Below, piece after piece: positions 48,294-58,200 of a stretch of 64,000 nt of DNA (the stretch's first letter is position 1; each line of letters begins with the position of its first letter). This DNA is from Phallus indusiatus (lineage: Eukaryota > Basidiomycota > Agaricomycetes > Phallales > Phallaceae), in NCBI GenBank assembly GCA_027605045.1, contig JAQFWX010000145.1, positions 1 through 64,000 on the forward strand. Direction: 5' to 3'. Below the pieces are notes generated by a model. That model saw nothing but the letters and a program-made list of their open reading frames with translations. It ran no database searches and was not told where the DNA came from. Position numbers and translations under genes: made by a program.

Positions 48294-50218
48294 TTTAAAA
48301 CTCCTGAAGAAATGTGCCGTACTGTGTTCTCGGCTGTATCAACCAAAGCTTGCCACAAATCCTCAAGAGGCACGCCAAGCTCGTCTGAATATTTGCCGTA
48401 TTTGATTGCAAAGTCACCTAAAATGGGCATTCCGTCCGAACCCCCCTGTACGTAACCTCTATATTTATTGAAGTGTTAATAATTGTGCCATGTAAGACCG
48501 CATATATGCACTGACGCTTGGGTGTTGGAACGGCACTCGGGAATATATCCTAGTCTCAAGTCAGCTACAAATAATTGGGAACTACGTTTTTGTTATTACC
48601 GGTATGTCTCCACCCGTCTACGTATGCATTGACAATATTTGACCATTCCCGTGGTGACAAAAGAGACAACATCGGATGAACAGTACGGAAGGTATCCCAA
48701 GAACTTTATTGTTTAAAACAATTGATGGGTCTATGAAAAGAAAGCAAATGCTTACCAGAACATGGCGTCAAAGAAAGGATATGTGTTGTCCCAGTAGGGG
48801 TTTTCGTCTGTGAAATTTGCAGGAACTAGAGCAGAGCGATAAAGCTGCGGGTCAATTAATTCTTCAGTATTTTCTATCTGAGCCAGACAATAGTTACCGA
48901 TGAATATAGTAGCTCAACAACGGTCTGATTTTCCGTTTTGGTGTCAATTACGATACGCTGCAATACATCTTCCCACAAGTTCTGAGACGCGCTTTGTACA
49001 GAATTCCAATCCCATTGAGAAGACAATTTCCGGGTAGGCTTGAGTGTTGGAATCTCGGCTTCCGCATTTTGACATGCCCTTTCGCTGCTTAAAAATGATA
49101 CTCCAAATCGAGCTACGATTGTGTTGTCTTGCGGATTGGGGTTCACTTGGAGCAACAGTCCACCCTCAAAGTTGATCGGTGAAGACGCCGCTTCGTACGG
49201 AAATGAGAGTGTCGCAGAATTCGAGGTGATATTCGCATTAATATATGTTCCGTATGAGGCACTGTTATTCTGAGAAATGGATACGGCTGAGAGAATATCG
49301 TAGCAGGCGTAGACTGTGTAGTTACTCGGTCCATAACTCTAGCGTGATATATGAATATTCATACGATCAAGAAAATTTTTTGAATATAATCGAAAGCACC
49401 TGTAGGAACGTTCCCCCGAGCATTACGCGGCCGCTTTGGGGCGAGTACTGCACGCTTCCACCTTGGAAAGAACGTTGTAAGTCGTTCGTGAGGTCAACAA
49501 CGACATAGGCGCTGTCATTCTCAGACGAAGTATAGTTCTCGTATGTGAATTTAATCAAACCAGCCCGTCTAGTAGAAGTTGTTTCAATTTTAACATTGTT
49601 TTCCAGTGTCGACGTAAAATATCCAGGGCTTGCAGCTGATGGGAAAAAATTCAGATAGGTTTCTGTCAAAAATGGCTATATAGATCACATACCATCTGTA
49701 TTAGGGACTCTGGCCAGCTTGCGACTGTTAAGTTGAACCGGACAAGACTCAAATTCGCAATCTCTAACAGGAAACAAAGGGAAGTTTCCATATCCTCCAT
49801 CTGTATTTCCGCCAGTTCCTTCGTCATGGAGTAAAGATATACCTGTTTCAACAAAATTAAGTTCCTATGATATTAAGAAGTATCTGACACTAAACCGGTA
49901 ATGTCCCCGTCCAAACTAATATAACCCGCTTGACGTGGGGCAATGTCCACATCTATACCAACCTATACAGGAACATGAATAAACGAATACGAATCTGATG
50001 AAACGATTACTCACTTTCGCCATAGCATGGGGGATAGCAGCACCGGGAAATGCGTTTCCACCACTGCCCCCATCTGCGCCTGTCTCTGTTCCAATGAAGA
50101 GATTAACCAAAGAGGTCAATTCCACATGATTAGATGCGGAATTGGATGTCGCCGAGGTACATGTTATTGCTAGTACCACTGACAGCAACTGAGTTAAATG
50201 ATGGAATTGATAAACCAT
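40851..50218 (-). CDS. GH92 alpha-mannosidase, split by an intronic LINE
   Basis: Predicted secreted Ca-dependent exo-alpha-mannosidase (family GH92, mostly alpha-1,2) acting on high-mannose glycans. Exons lie in two blocks: 48.3-50.2 kb (5') and 40.85-42.3 kb (3'). The first exon gives an N-terminal hydrophobic leader, then LVNLFIGTETGA and GGNAFPGAAIPHAMAKV; next GIDVDIAPRQAGYIS and HDEGTGGNTDGGYG. The 5' block ends WQALVDTAENT at 48323. The 3' block resumes with PPNWYTVGRQNTAWKLFGYI at 42296, and continues YALGDFAVRQ, GNEPGFQMAWNYHYANRP, FNTGIGGLPGNDDSGAMA and the Ig-like C-terminal end at 40851. The intron between blocks is 6,026 nt; removing the LINE and one TSD copy leaves 65 nt, normal here. 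No premature stop was found in the exons, so the gene may still work if this intron is spliced. Confidence 0.85.
42326..42342. repeat. Target-site duplication, left copy
   Basis: GAAGACATTTAAAACTC, identical to 48287-48303. It is the 17-bp flank created by LINE insertion and lies inside the GH92 intron. Confidence 0.95.
42912..42975 (+). repeat. LINE 5' direct repeat, unit A
   Basis: A ~64-bp unit (starts GAGCCGGTGAGTCAACTGCT, ends AAGCAGACC) that recurs imperfectly at 43080-43142 within the LINE 5' region. Shared cores are CTGCAAACCGG/CTACAAACCGG, CTGCTG and AAGCAGACC. Confidence 0.7.
43080..43142 (+). repeat. LINE 5' direct repeat, unit B
   Basis: Imperfect copy of 42912-42975, 168 bp downstream, overlapping the open frame leading into ORF2. 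Confidence 0.7.
43231..48055 (+). pseudogene. LINE ORF2 (endonuclease-RT-RNase H), two frameshifts
   Basis: The first ATG of the frame is at 43231, although the frame is open without ATG from about 42918. Domains are described under the element. The frame ends at 45777 just past RILGCYV and resumes one base out at about 45756 with GNGVDQISVWNPV. It breaks again near 46965-47006 inside the RNase H, between the glutamate block (NAGELIAIL) and the second aspartate block (RTDSQYAI), and runs to TAG at 48055. Each break is explained by loss of one base, the first beside GTGGAAA and the second near CAATCTTAAA. The RT active-site FADD is intact, but this copy cannot encode a full-length protein, so it is probably immobile. 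Confidence 0.88.
48287..48303. repeat. Target-site duplication, right copy
   Basis: Identical 17 bp to 42326-42342, immediately after the poly(A) tail. Confidence 0.95.
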
Positions 50219-50820
50219 TTTGTGAACCGTTTGAAGTCAGTTCAGTATCTCAACTCATGAACGATTATTACACGTACATTTTATACCAAATATACGCGAG
50301 GTTCTTCTAATTCGGTAATATACCACCGTATAATCATCGAAGAGGATATGCTATCACGATGAAAAACCGTGACTACCCTCCATATGGTTCGTGTCAAACG
50401 TTTCAAATTATCCATCGCCTTTTTGGGTCCACGTGTATTGTACTCAGTCAGTGGTGGAGCCTAAACATAAATTCTTCTAAACGAGAATCTCTAATTAGAC
50501 GCGGACCGGTAGTCATTGGTGGTCATTAGTGCTGGAGCAATTTCCTTCGGCAAACCCTGCCGAAGTTGTTGACGTCGAACCATGCTTTGCCAACGTGGTC
50601 GTGAAAAGACGGCAGTGTCAGGTTTTGGTTTAGTTTGGTGTGACGAAGGTGACTGGTGGCGTACGGTGGCGAGTCGGCGACGTGTCCCCGACGGTGTATC
50701 CAATGCGATTGTGTGCGACGCGATTTATGTAAGAAACGCGTCGCGAATGCTCTTATATTACGAATAGCAACAATACAAAATCAAGAGACATGAACATAGT
50801 GCAACCAGCTAGTATATATG
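50219..50820. other. Intergenic, GH92 upstream region
   Basis: About 600 nt between the GH92 start and the 3' end of the small gene at 50.8 kb. Short open frames only; nothing recognised. Confidence 0.4.
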
Positions 50821-51344
50821 TCAGTCAACCCATGGCCGCCATGCGGGATCATCTTCGGTTTCAAGCACTTCTTTGAGTTTGTCGTATCTTTCCTTGTTTA
50901 GAAGAGGATCAAGCGGATTTTGTTCGTTCGTAGTGAGGATGATGCACATGCGATACGCCCCGTCAATACGTAAGCCACGAAATTCAGCATCCAACCTGAC
51001 GCCAGCCTTCTTCAGCACCAATTTACGTGCTCGCCGTATAGTGGCCATTCTGATATCGCAACCGAAAGGGTGTGGAAAGAATGGACCGGTAGGTGCACAC
51101 CCGTTTTCGACTCCCCAGCCGTACAACCATCCACATTCCATTACATAGCCATAAAACATTGACTTGGTCATTCCTTGAAGTGACAAAGAATAAAACACGA
51201 ATTACAGATGCAAAAGTGCTTCATACCTGTGGTAGTACAAAGATACGGTAGTTCAGTTGAGGGATGAACGTGAACGTTTGAATCTTGGTGTGAAATGACT
51301 GTGGCGACGTAGCGACGTGGGGCGTTCTTAGGTCCAGATGCCAT
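50821..51344 (-). CDS. Small uncharacterised protein, probably lineage-restricted
   Basis: Two exons: 51227-51344 and 50821-51173, total 471 nt and 156 aa. It starts MASGPKNAPRRYV. I recognise no domain. The core HPFGCDIRMATIRRARKLVL and the C-terminal DDPAWRPWVD look structured. There is no signal peptide or membrane segment. Of two overlapping ATGs at 51344 and 51355, only the former keeps the frame. A degenerate paralog lies 0.3 kb upstream, so the gene belongs to a locally duplicated family. It could be a rapidly evolving lineage gene; function unknown. Confidence 0.6.
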
Positions 51345-51559
51345 AAGATGCCATCGAGTCCCAGTCAGATACTTCGTAGTACACGACGTTCGCGGAAAAC
51401 CTGCGAAGACACAAAAAAAGTCACGGCGGAGAATATAGCAACGGCAGGAAGCCGACGGCCTAGACGCAGACAAGGCTAGTAAGGCTGTTGATGAGCTTAT
51501 CATAAATAATGCTGGAATGCTGGAATGGCCCCTTGCTGAAGTGTGAAAAATATACTTCA

Positions 51560-51921
51560 ACCTTTTTCCGTGCGAATTGACCAGCATACAGGACAGGATG
51601 TACATTTCGTCGCGATTCGCCAAAGTTCTGTTTCCGTACACCTCTTTGAGTTTGTCGGATCTCCTTTGTCTAAGAGAGGTATGAAGGATTTTTTTTCATT
51701 CGTAGTGAGGACGAGCACATCTGGTACGCTGCCTCAATAAGTAAGTGATGACAATCAACACCCAACCCAAGACCGATCCTCTGCAGCATCAGATTACATG
51801 CTTTCTTTACAGTAATCTTTCTGATGTCGCAACCGAACGGGTGTGGAGGGAATGGACGAGTAGACTTGCACCCGGTTTCGACCGCCAAGTCAATGGGAAA
51901 CACGTTCAAGCAGCAACCCAT
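51560..51921 (-). pseudogene. Decayed paralog of the 156-aa gene
   Basis: The minus strand holds FPPHPFGCDIRKITVKKACN, the counterpart of FFPHPFGCDIRMATIRRARK in the intact neighbour. It then continues LLIEAAYQMC (cf. LRIDGAYRMC), and in a different frame RRSDKLKEVYGN (cf. KERYDKLKEVLET). A frame change lies near 51680 in an A-rich run, and the N-terminal exon and the C-terminal WRPWVD end are missing. It is a broken duplicate rather than a second functional gene. Confidence 0.65.
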
Positions 51922-53663
51922 TCAATTAAGTAACAAGTTTTGAACTATAGACATCGTGACGCCTTGAGAGCAGATGAAATTTGATCGGAGAATGTCGTAT
52001 GGAGAATTCGAAATTGGCTTGGAAAAGGTTGTTGCCCCTTGGGATATTGTGGAACATCAAAACTTTTCCGAACGGATCAGCAGTCCTATGTTAGCATTTG
52101 AACGCTATAATACCAAAAATAGAACCATCGCGAATATCTAGGAGAAATGGTGGATAGTTATATCTGTACTCCGATCTCGTACCTATGTTGGATTTCATTG
52201 TAAGGGGAAAGCAAAATTAACATGATGATTATATGGATTCGTGATTGATAGAATGATGCCATACAGAGTCTTGTCTGATTCCACTGTCAACCCAAATCCC
52301 ATTCCGATATGACAAAAAGAATACCCTACAACCAAGGGTGTTGAACGCTAAGGTCTGGTGTTTAGTCTCTGAGGTCAGATTTGTTTCCATCAATTGCCAA
52401 TAGTCGCCGTGCTTCTCGAAAAAGTAACCGGAATCGAGACTACCCACGCCACACGATACGGAATTCAAAAGCAAACGAATTCTAGACACCTCAAAATCTA
52501 TATTCACGACTTCCATTAAGCATTGACATTACCGCTTGGGCTTTCCGAGGTCAGCAAGTATAATGTAACAAATACCCACGAATATTGTATGTTTTTATAC
52601 CTGAAAACTCGCTCCACCGCCCACCGGAATTGATGCTGCAGTGAGGCCTAGTGAGGTATAGTGGAGACTCGGGAGCGGCTGGGAAGCGCTCACTCCATTG
52701 AAATGCTCAGTGTAGCCGCGAACTTCTTGAAGATATGCTGCACAGCGCCTACTAGTGGTGTACAGATTTCACCTTAATCTTCGAAAACATTCTCCGTTTT
52801 TTTTTTTCTGAAGATTCTTTGGTTCCGACTTTAGCGCATCGTTTGTTCCGATTGGCGTCAATTCACAGATCTAGCGATCTATCAGAAGGTATCTTCAATT
52901 GTGGTTGTGGCTGCCAAAGAACAATTGGGCTGCGCAGGTATTAGTCCCTCAGAGGACAGCTGTATGCCGTATTTGTATCCAGATGAATTTCGATGTAAAA
53001 AGGTACATACATCTCGACATTCACTAGCTCGTTGATCATTCCGCTGGCGTATTCGATGCTTCCGATAGAAATGAAAAGAATAATCAGCTGCCACCAAAGT
53101 GATATGATTCCCAGTGCTTTCCAAGGGGACAACTTAGAAGAAGTAGTACTGAGATTGGATGGTTGCATTCCGGAACTATATATACCCCCCGGTGTTCGGA
53201 CCGAAAACTTGTTGAATGTTCCATCTGCAAAAAGCAAGTCGCTCGCTATTCTTTGCCCAAGAGAAGAGTCAGATCGAATCGTTCTCATCGACGACCAGTC
53301 TATAGAGTTACATACACACCACTGTCTTAGGTATCACAATTATTCGTCAAAGTTACACCAGCACTGAATTCATTTCGGAATCTCTCGACATTGTCATCTG
53401 GATCCCTATTCAAACGATGCATGTCCTATCAGCGGATTGGGTTAACGTTCAGATTGCAATGGAGTCTCGCGCAGGTTGTACTTTCGATGTTCGGGAATGA
53501 AACCTTCGCCAAATTTCAAGCAACGACATATTATTTTTAGTGACGTCGGGTGCAAAGAATCCCACAGTCGGCAATCTCGGGTCGTTCATTACTCAATGTG
53601 GATATCTAAAATAATGTTGCGCTCTTTGCTCTGTTTCTCTATTCAGCTTCAAAAAAGAAGGTC
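51922..53663 (-). other. Unresolved stretch with coding-like minus-strand segments
   Basis: About 1.7 kb without a gene I can assemble. Minus-strand segments look exonic: 52941-53288 (frame with QRIASDLLFADGTFNKFSV and TPGGIYSSGMQPSNLS), about 52610-52760 (CAAYLQEVRGYTEHFNG, SIPVGGGASFQ before a GTATAA donor) and 52229-52516 (SGYFFEKHGDYWQLMETNL). They do not join into one uninterrupted frame with good splice sites. This is either a gene with unusual introns or a decaying gene. Confidence 0.35.
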
Positions 53664-55019
53664 ATGTCGCTGTTGCGTACGCGACCATCATTCACACTAT
53701 CACACCTACTATCTTTTCGCAGGATAAGACCGGCTAACGGCAATATCGATATCACTCGAACCTTGTCTGTTTCTGCAACGCCAAGGGACAGTTCATCGGG
53801 AGTGCCAAAGACGAAGGGTGAAGAGGCTCAACTTGGAGGTTCTTCATTGCCAGCGAAAACGGAATCTTCGAAGCAGCGGCCACCATTTGAATCCGCCTCT
53901 CTTTATCGTTTGACTGTACCTCCTAATCCTGGCTGGAAGCCTGGTGAAGGGTTCGCTGCGTCTGCCGGTGCTCAAGAATGGATTCAAGCGGAGGAGGAAG
54001 GGTATTTGTCTTTCGACACCGCAAATATGAATCCCAAGTATGCGGCTTTGTCTTTTTCTTTTCCTTTTTCTACAGTGGACTTATCTCTATTCTTATCTTT
54101 CTCAAGAGAATTATACCCGTTAATGATAAGCGGTATCGTTCCAAGGCCAATAGCATTTGTCTCAAGTCTCTCAGCTACAGGAGTACCGAATTTGGCTCCC
54201 TTTAGGTTAGTATCGGAATGCATAACGAATTCAAAAAATCAGTCTGATTGAAGTAGTATCCATGCGCAGCTACTTTTCAATGGTAATTCAAATCTCTTTA
54301 AACAGCTTCTAGACCCTGCACCGCACAGAGTTCCTTAATAATTGATCCAGGTGCAGGATGATGGATTCGGGTTGCTGACACACTATTATTGTCCTACTCC
54401 ATCTCACAGGTCTCTCATAATCCGCCATTAATCAGTATTTCCTTTATTCACCCGAAACACAAAGAAAAGGATACAAGTGAAAATATCAGAGCGACAAAAG
54501 AGTTCACGGTTAATATTATTTCGGAGCCTTTTGTAACGAATGCGAATTATACCTCCATCGATGCTCCTGCTGACGTCGATGAGTGGATAGGCAGTGGGTT
54601 AACGAGAGAGCCTAGTGTAAGTCCTTGATATTTTACTCACCAACACACACACACACATACACATCCTGTTATCAAGACAATGATTAAACCACCCAGAGTG
54701 AAGGAAAGTGCCTTCAGCATGGAATGCGAAGTGGGTCATAATTTTTTTTCCCTTCCCTTCTTTGATCACAGAAGAAATGCGGTAAAATTAAATTGATTAG
54801 CTGTATCATCTACATGATCTGTCGCCACCTGGCTCCTCAAGAGTGACTGGGACGCTGATGGTTGGACATGTGAAAATGATACACGTCCGCAACAAAGTGC
54901 TAAGCGAAAAAGGAGTTGTGAAACCCTCGGAATTGCGAGCAGTCTTTCGGATGGGTGGAAAGCTATATGGACGGATTGGGCAGTGCTTCGAGCTTCCGAC
55001 AATACGCTGGGAGAAGTAA
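53664..55019 (+). CDS. Flavin reductase-like (FMN-binding split barrel) protein
   Basis: Six exons: 53664-54037, 54107-54205, 54270-54282, 54410-54616, 54677-54730 and 54801-55019, total 966 nt and 321 aa. The N-terminal ~100 residues resemble a mitochondrial presequence (MSLLRTRPSFTLSHLLSFRR) followed by a linker. The FMN-binding flavin-reductase-like domain includes PLMISGIVPRPIAFVSS, VPNLAPFSYFSM, VSHNPPLISISF, KEFTVNIISE, PPRVKESAFSMECE and TGTLMVGHVKMIHVRNKVL. Exon 3 is only 13 nt and encodes the SYFSM turn. Intron 3 is 127 nt, unusually long here, and intron 4 holds a CA repeat. Homologs are called DIM6/NTAB-family oxidoreductases; the substrate is unknown. Confidence 0.9.
54641..54665 (+). 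repeat. CA-dinucleotide microsatellite
   Basis: A short imperfect (CA)n tract inside intron 4 of the flavin-reductase-like gene. Confidence 0.8.
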
Positions 55020-55247
55020 TAATGCCAAAAATAATCATAATATGATATAATAATAATAATAATGGGGAGCGCATAGAAGAATTATTATGAGAATTTAGAA
55101 TTTCAGTGCTCATTCAGTGTTTGTTACCCCGCTTATATAAAGTTGCTCTTCTTGTCCCATTTTGACTGAACCACCCACGACGACCGAACACGCGGTTTCC
55201 TGCACTCGCTTGACCCAACAACATTTATTAATACTAATTATATACTA

Positions 55248-58200
55248 ATGCAACCTTCGAACGCTGAAGTGCGTGCTGGAGCCGTTGCCAAACTGAAGCG
55301 TGCTACCTCGCTGCCCCGTATCAAGGGTGGTCGTCGTCCACCCATGCCTCCAGACGATCCAGAAAAGCCCGTAGAGACCTCAGAGGCCAATGTCTCCCAG
55401 GATTCTACTCTAGTCTCATCTCCCGACACCACCACCAATAGCGCTGAACTCCCGCTGTCTCCTCTTCCGCCACATACATCGTCGCACTCGACTCCCCCAA
55501 CCCCTCCTGCCTCTGCGATTGCTCAGCTATCTCCTCCAACTCAAGACAATGTCGTCGGACATGATCCTCCAGACGAACCAAATAACGATGATCAACCCAA
55601 TGGCCAATCCATTTCACCTCCTCCAACCCCGACAAAACGCAAAAGACGCTCCAGATCAAGAACTCGTACTCGTTCAAAAGACTTCAAGTCAAAAACACCT
55701 CCGCCACCTGAAGAATCGTCTCCTGAAATGAAGCACGGTTTCTTACCCACCGATGATGATATCCCAACTTCATCGACTATGCCATCGCGTCCATCCCCGC
55801 TACCTTTTGGGACGCGTTTGCCTCTGCCTTTTACACCTCCTACTGCCCCGTCGACCCCCGTACCATTCGGAATGGGTGTCCCGTCTCTTCGAGATATTCA
55901 GCAAATGGTCGGTGCAGGTCTCCATCGTTCTCAGAGCGCCCGTACCGATGCCTTCAGGAAGTTAACTGGTGGAACTGGTGGGTTAGATTCATCCCTACCG
56001 ACCAGCATTTCTCGAAGCAATACGGTAACGGGAACAACGAGCGATAGCGAACAGCGTGCCGCCGCACGTCAACGTATGATGGGCCGTTTGAAGAATCGGG
56101 TAGGGGGTAATGGGAATCAAACGGATGATTTGACGACGTCCGGTGGAGAGGATGGTCCTGCAGCTCCTAAAAAGAGGAGGCGCAGATCGAAAAATCCTCC
56201 TAACGTTCCTAATGGGAATACTGTCGTCGACGATCGCGATGATCGAGACGGGTCAACGTCAACGACAGATACAACTAATCCCCCCGGCGCATCACCCGAC
56301 ATCTTTGGTGGACTCTCTCCAAGACATCTAACACCTGTTCCTCCCATATCCCCAGATATGCTCCCTTTCATTCCGTTCCTATCCTACCAGCTGCAACAGC
56401 AACAGCAGCAGCAACAACAACTATTACAGTCGCAGCTATCTGCCCAACCGCCTCCGTCGCCACCTCCTGAGACAGAAGAACCCCATCCCCTACAACAACC
56501 AACGCCGCCCTTCAATCCCCTTCAACAGTGGACATTCCAGCTGGATTCCCCCCCTCCCCCTCCTCCCCCTCGAAGAAAGCATGATGACGTAGTGATAGAG
56601 GAAGACGATCCGTCTGTAGGATCTGATGGACCTCGGTCCCCTAGTCCTCTTCCTCATACTTCGCTGCGGGATGATGACATTCATACCAACGGTAATGATG
56701 TTCGTTTACCTCATGCCTCCGATGCGCCTTCCATTGTTTCGGCTTTATCAGGGCAAGACGTACCTATCATCATGTCCGCAGATTTGGTTCCTTTACCCTA
56801 TAAGCAGGATTTTCCCAAAAGTCCGTTTACTACCCCCATTAAGGAACAGCAAACTCGTGAAGGTGAAGGCGAAGGTGAAGAAGAGGAGGAAGAGGAAATA
56901 GTCGTGTGGCAAGATAATTATGGGAATGGCAACCGCAGCAATGAACGGACCAACGTCAATGTCGACTCAAATCCCACTGTTGATGCCTGTACGCAATCTT
57001 CTTGTTTTTTTCTTTCTATGATGCACTACGTTTGTATTAAAACATGATTATTACAAACAGCTACTAATGAATCATTGCCGCTTCTCGATACCTCTTCCGA
57101 GACGCGTCCGGAACAACCTGTTGTACTCTCCACTGCTGAAGACGACGATTTTCCACCCTCCGTTCCTTCACGTCAATTGGCATCTTCACCCCAAGATCCT
57201 CAAGACCCTCGAACGACTTCGCCATCTCCGGTTGGACGAGAGTTATATCCATCTGCACCTTCTCCTTCCTCTGCCGTAGCTCTGTCACAGTCGACAAATA
57301 CAAGAGAATCCGCTTCTTCAATTGAGCCGATCAGGCTTCCCGGTAATTTTTCAAGTACAACGGGCGTATTCAAGCGCGAATCGTATACGGATGTCGGTAC
57401 GGACTACGAAGACGTCCACACGGACAAAGAGACTTCGAAAGAGAAGATGGGTTGGGCATCCAAGTTGAAGAAGACTTTTGTTGAGCGGAGTGGATCCATT
57501 ACTGGTCGTCGGTCAAGAGCGAACAGTACAACGAAACGAGAGAGTGCCGCTAGTGGAACGAGTAAAGCCGAAGTAATATTCAAATACGATCATGCGACGT
57601 CCACCGCTCCGCCGTCGGCGTGGGGTTCTCCTTCACTTCCGTGTACTCAGTTGGCGGACTCTTCCCGTACCCAACATCCCGGTCAGATCAGTGTACCGGC
57701 ATCTTCGTCAATACATTCGTTAGTTCCGGTTTCGCCTCATCATGGCGGGCAATCACCTATTCCTACTGCATCTCCAGCGGAATTATCGAAATATGGAGCA
57801 AACGACAAGCTTGCTCCGTTTCCGGGTCTGTTCAAACTTGATGAGGAACGGAGAAAGCAGCAAATTCGCATACGGCGTATGTCTGTGTCGTCACCGAATT
57901 TGCCTGGTGATGTCGCGATGGCGTTCACTAGCGACACGACCTTGCATACCGATAACGAGGTGGAAGTTGAGAAGCGAGAAAGGAAGCTGTCCCATCAGTA
58001 CTCGGATACGGGGCTTCTACACAAGTTCCGACACAATGAAAACGAATTGATGAGTCCCGTTACTCCTACCACGCCACATACCGCGCCTTTGAACGGTACC
58101 AGCAACAAGTCAAGCGCCTCGGGTTCGTCGTGGCTTCCTATGTCGCGGAATGATTTGCGCAAATGGTACCGGGCGAATAAGATCAATAATACCAGTCCCA

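Noticed and set aside
40851..50218. Two separate GH92 genes, one on each side of the LINE
   Set aside because: The left block lacks an N-terminus and the right block lacks a C-terminus; together they make one GH92 with matching phase.
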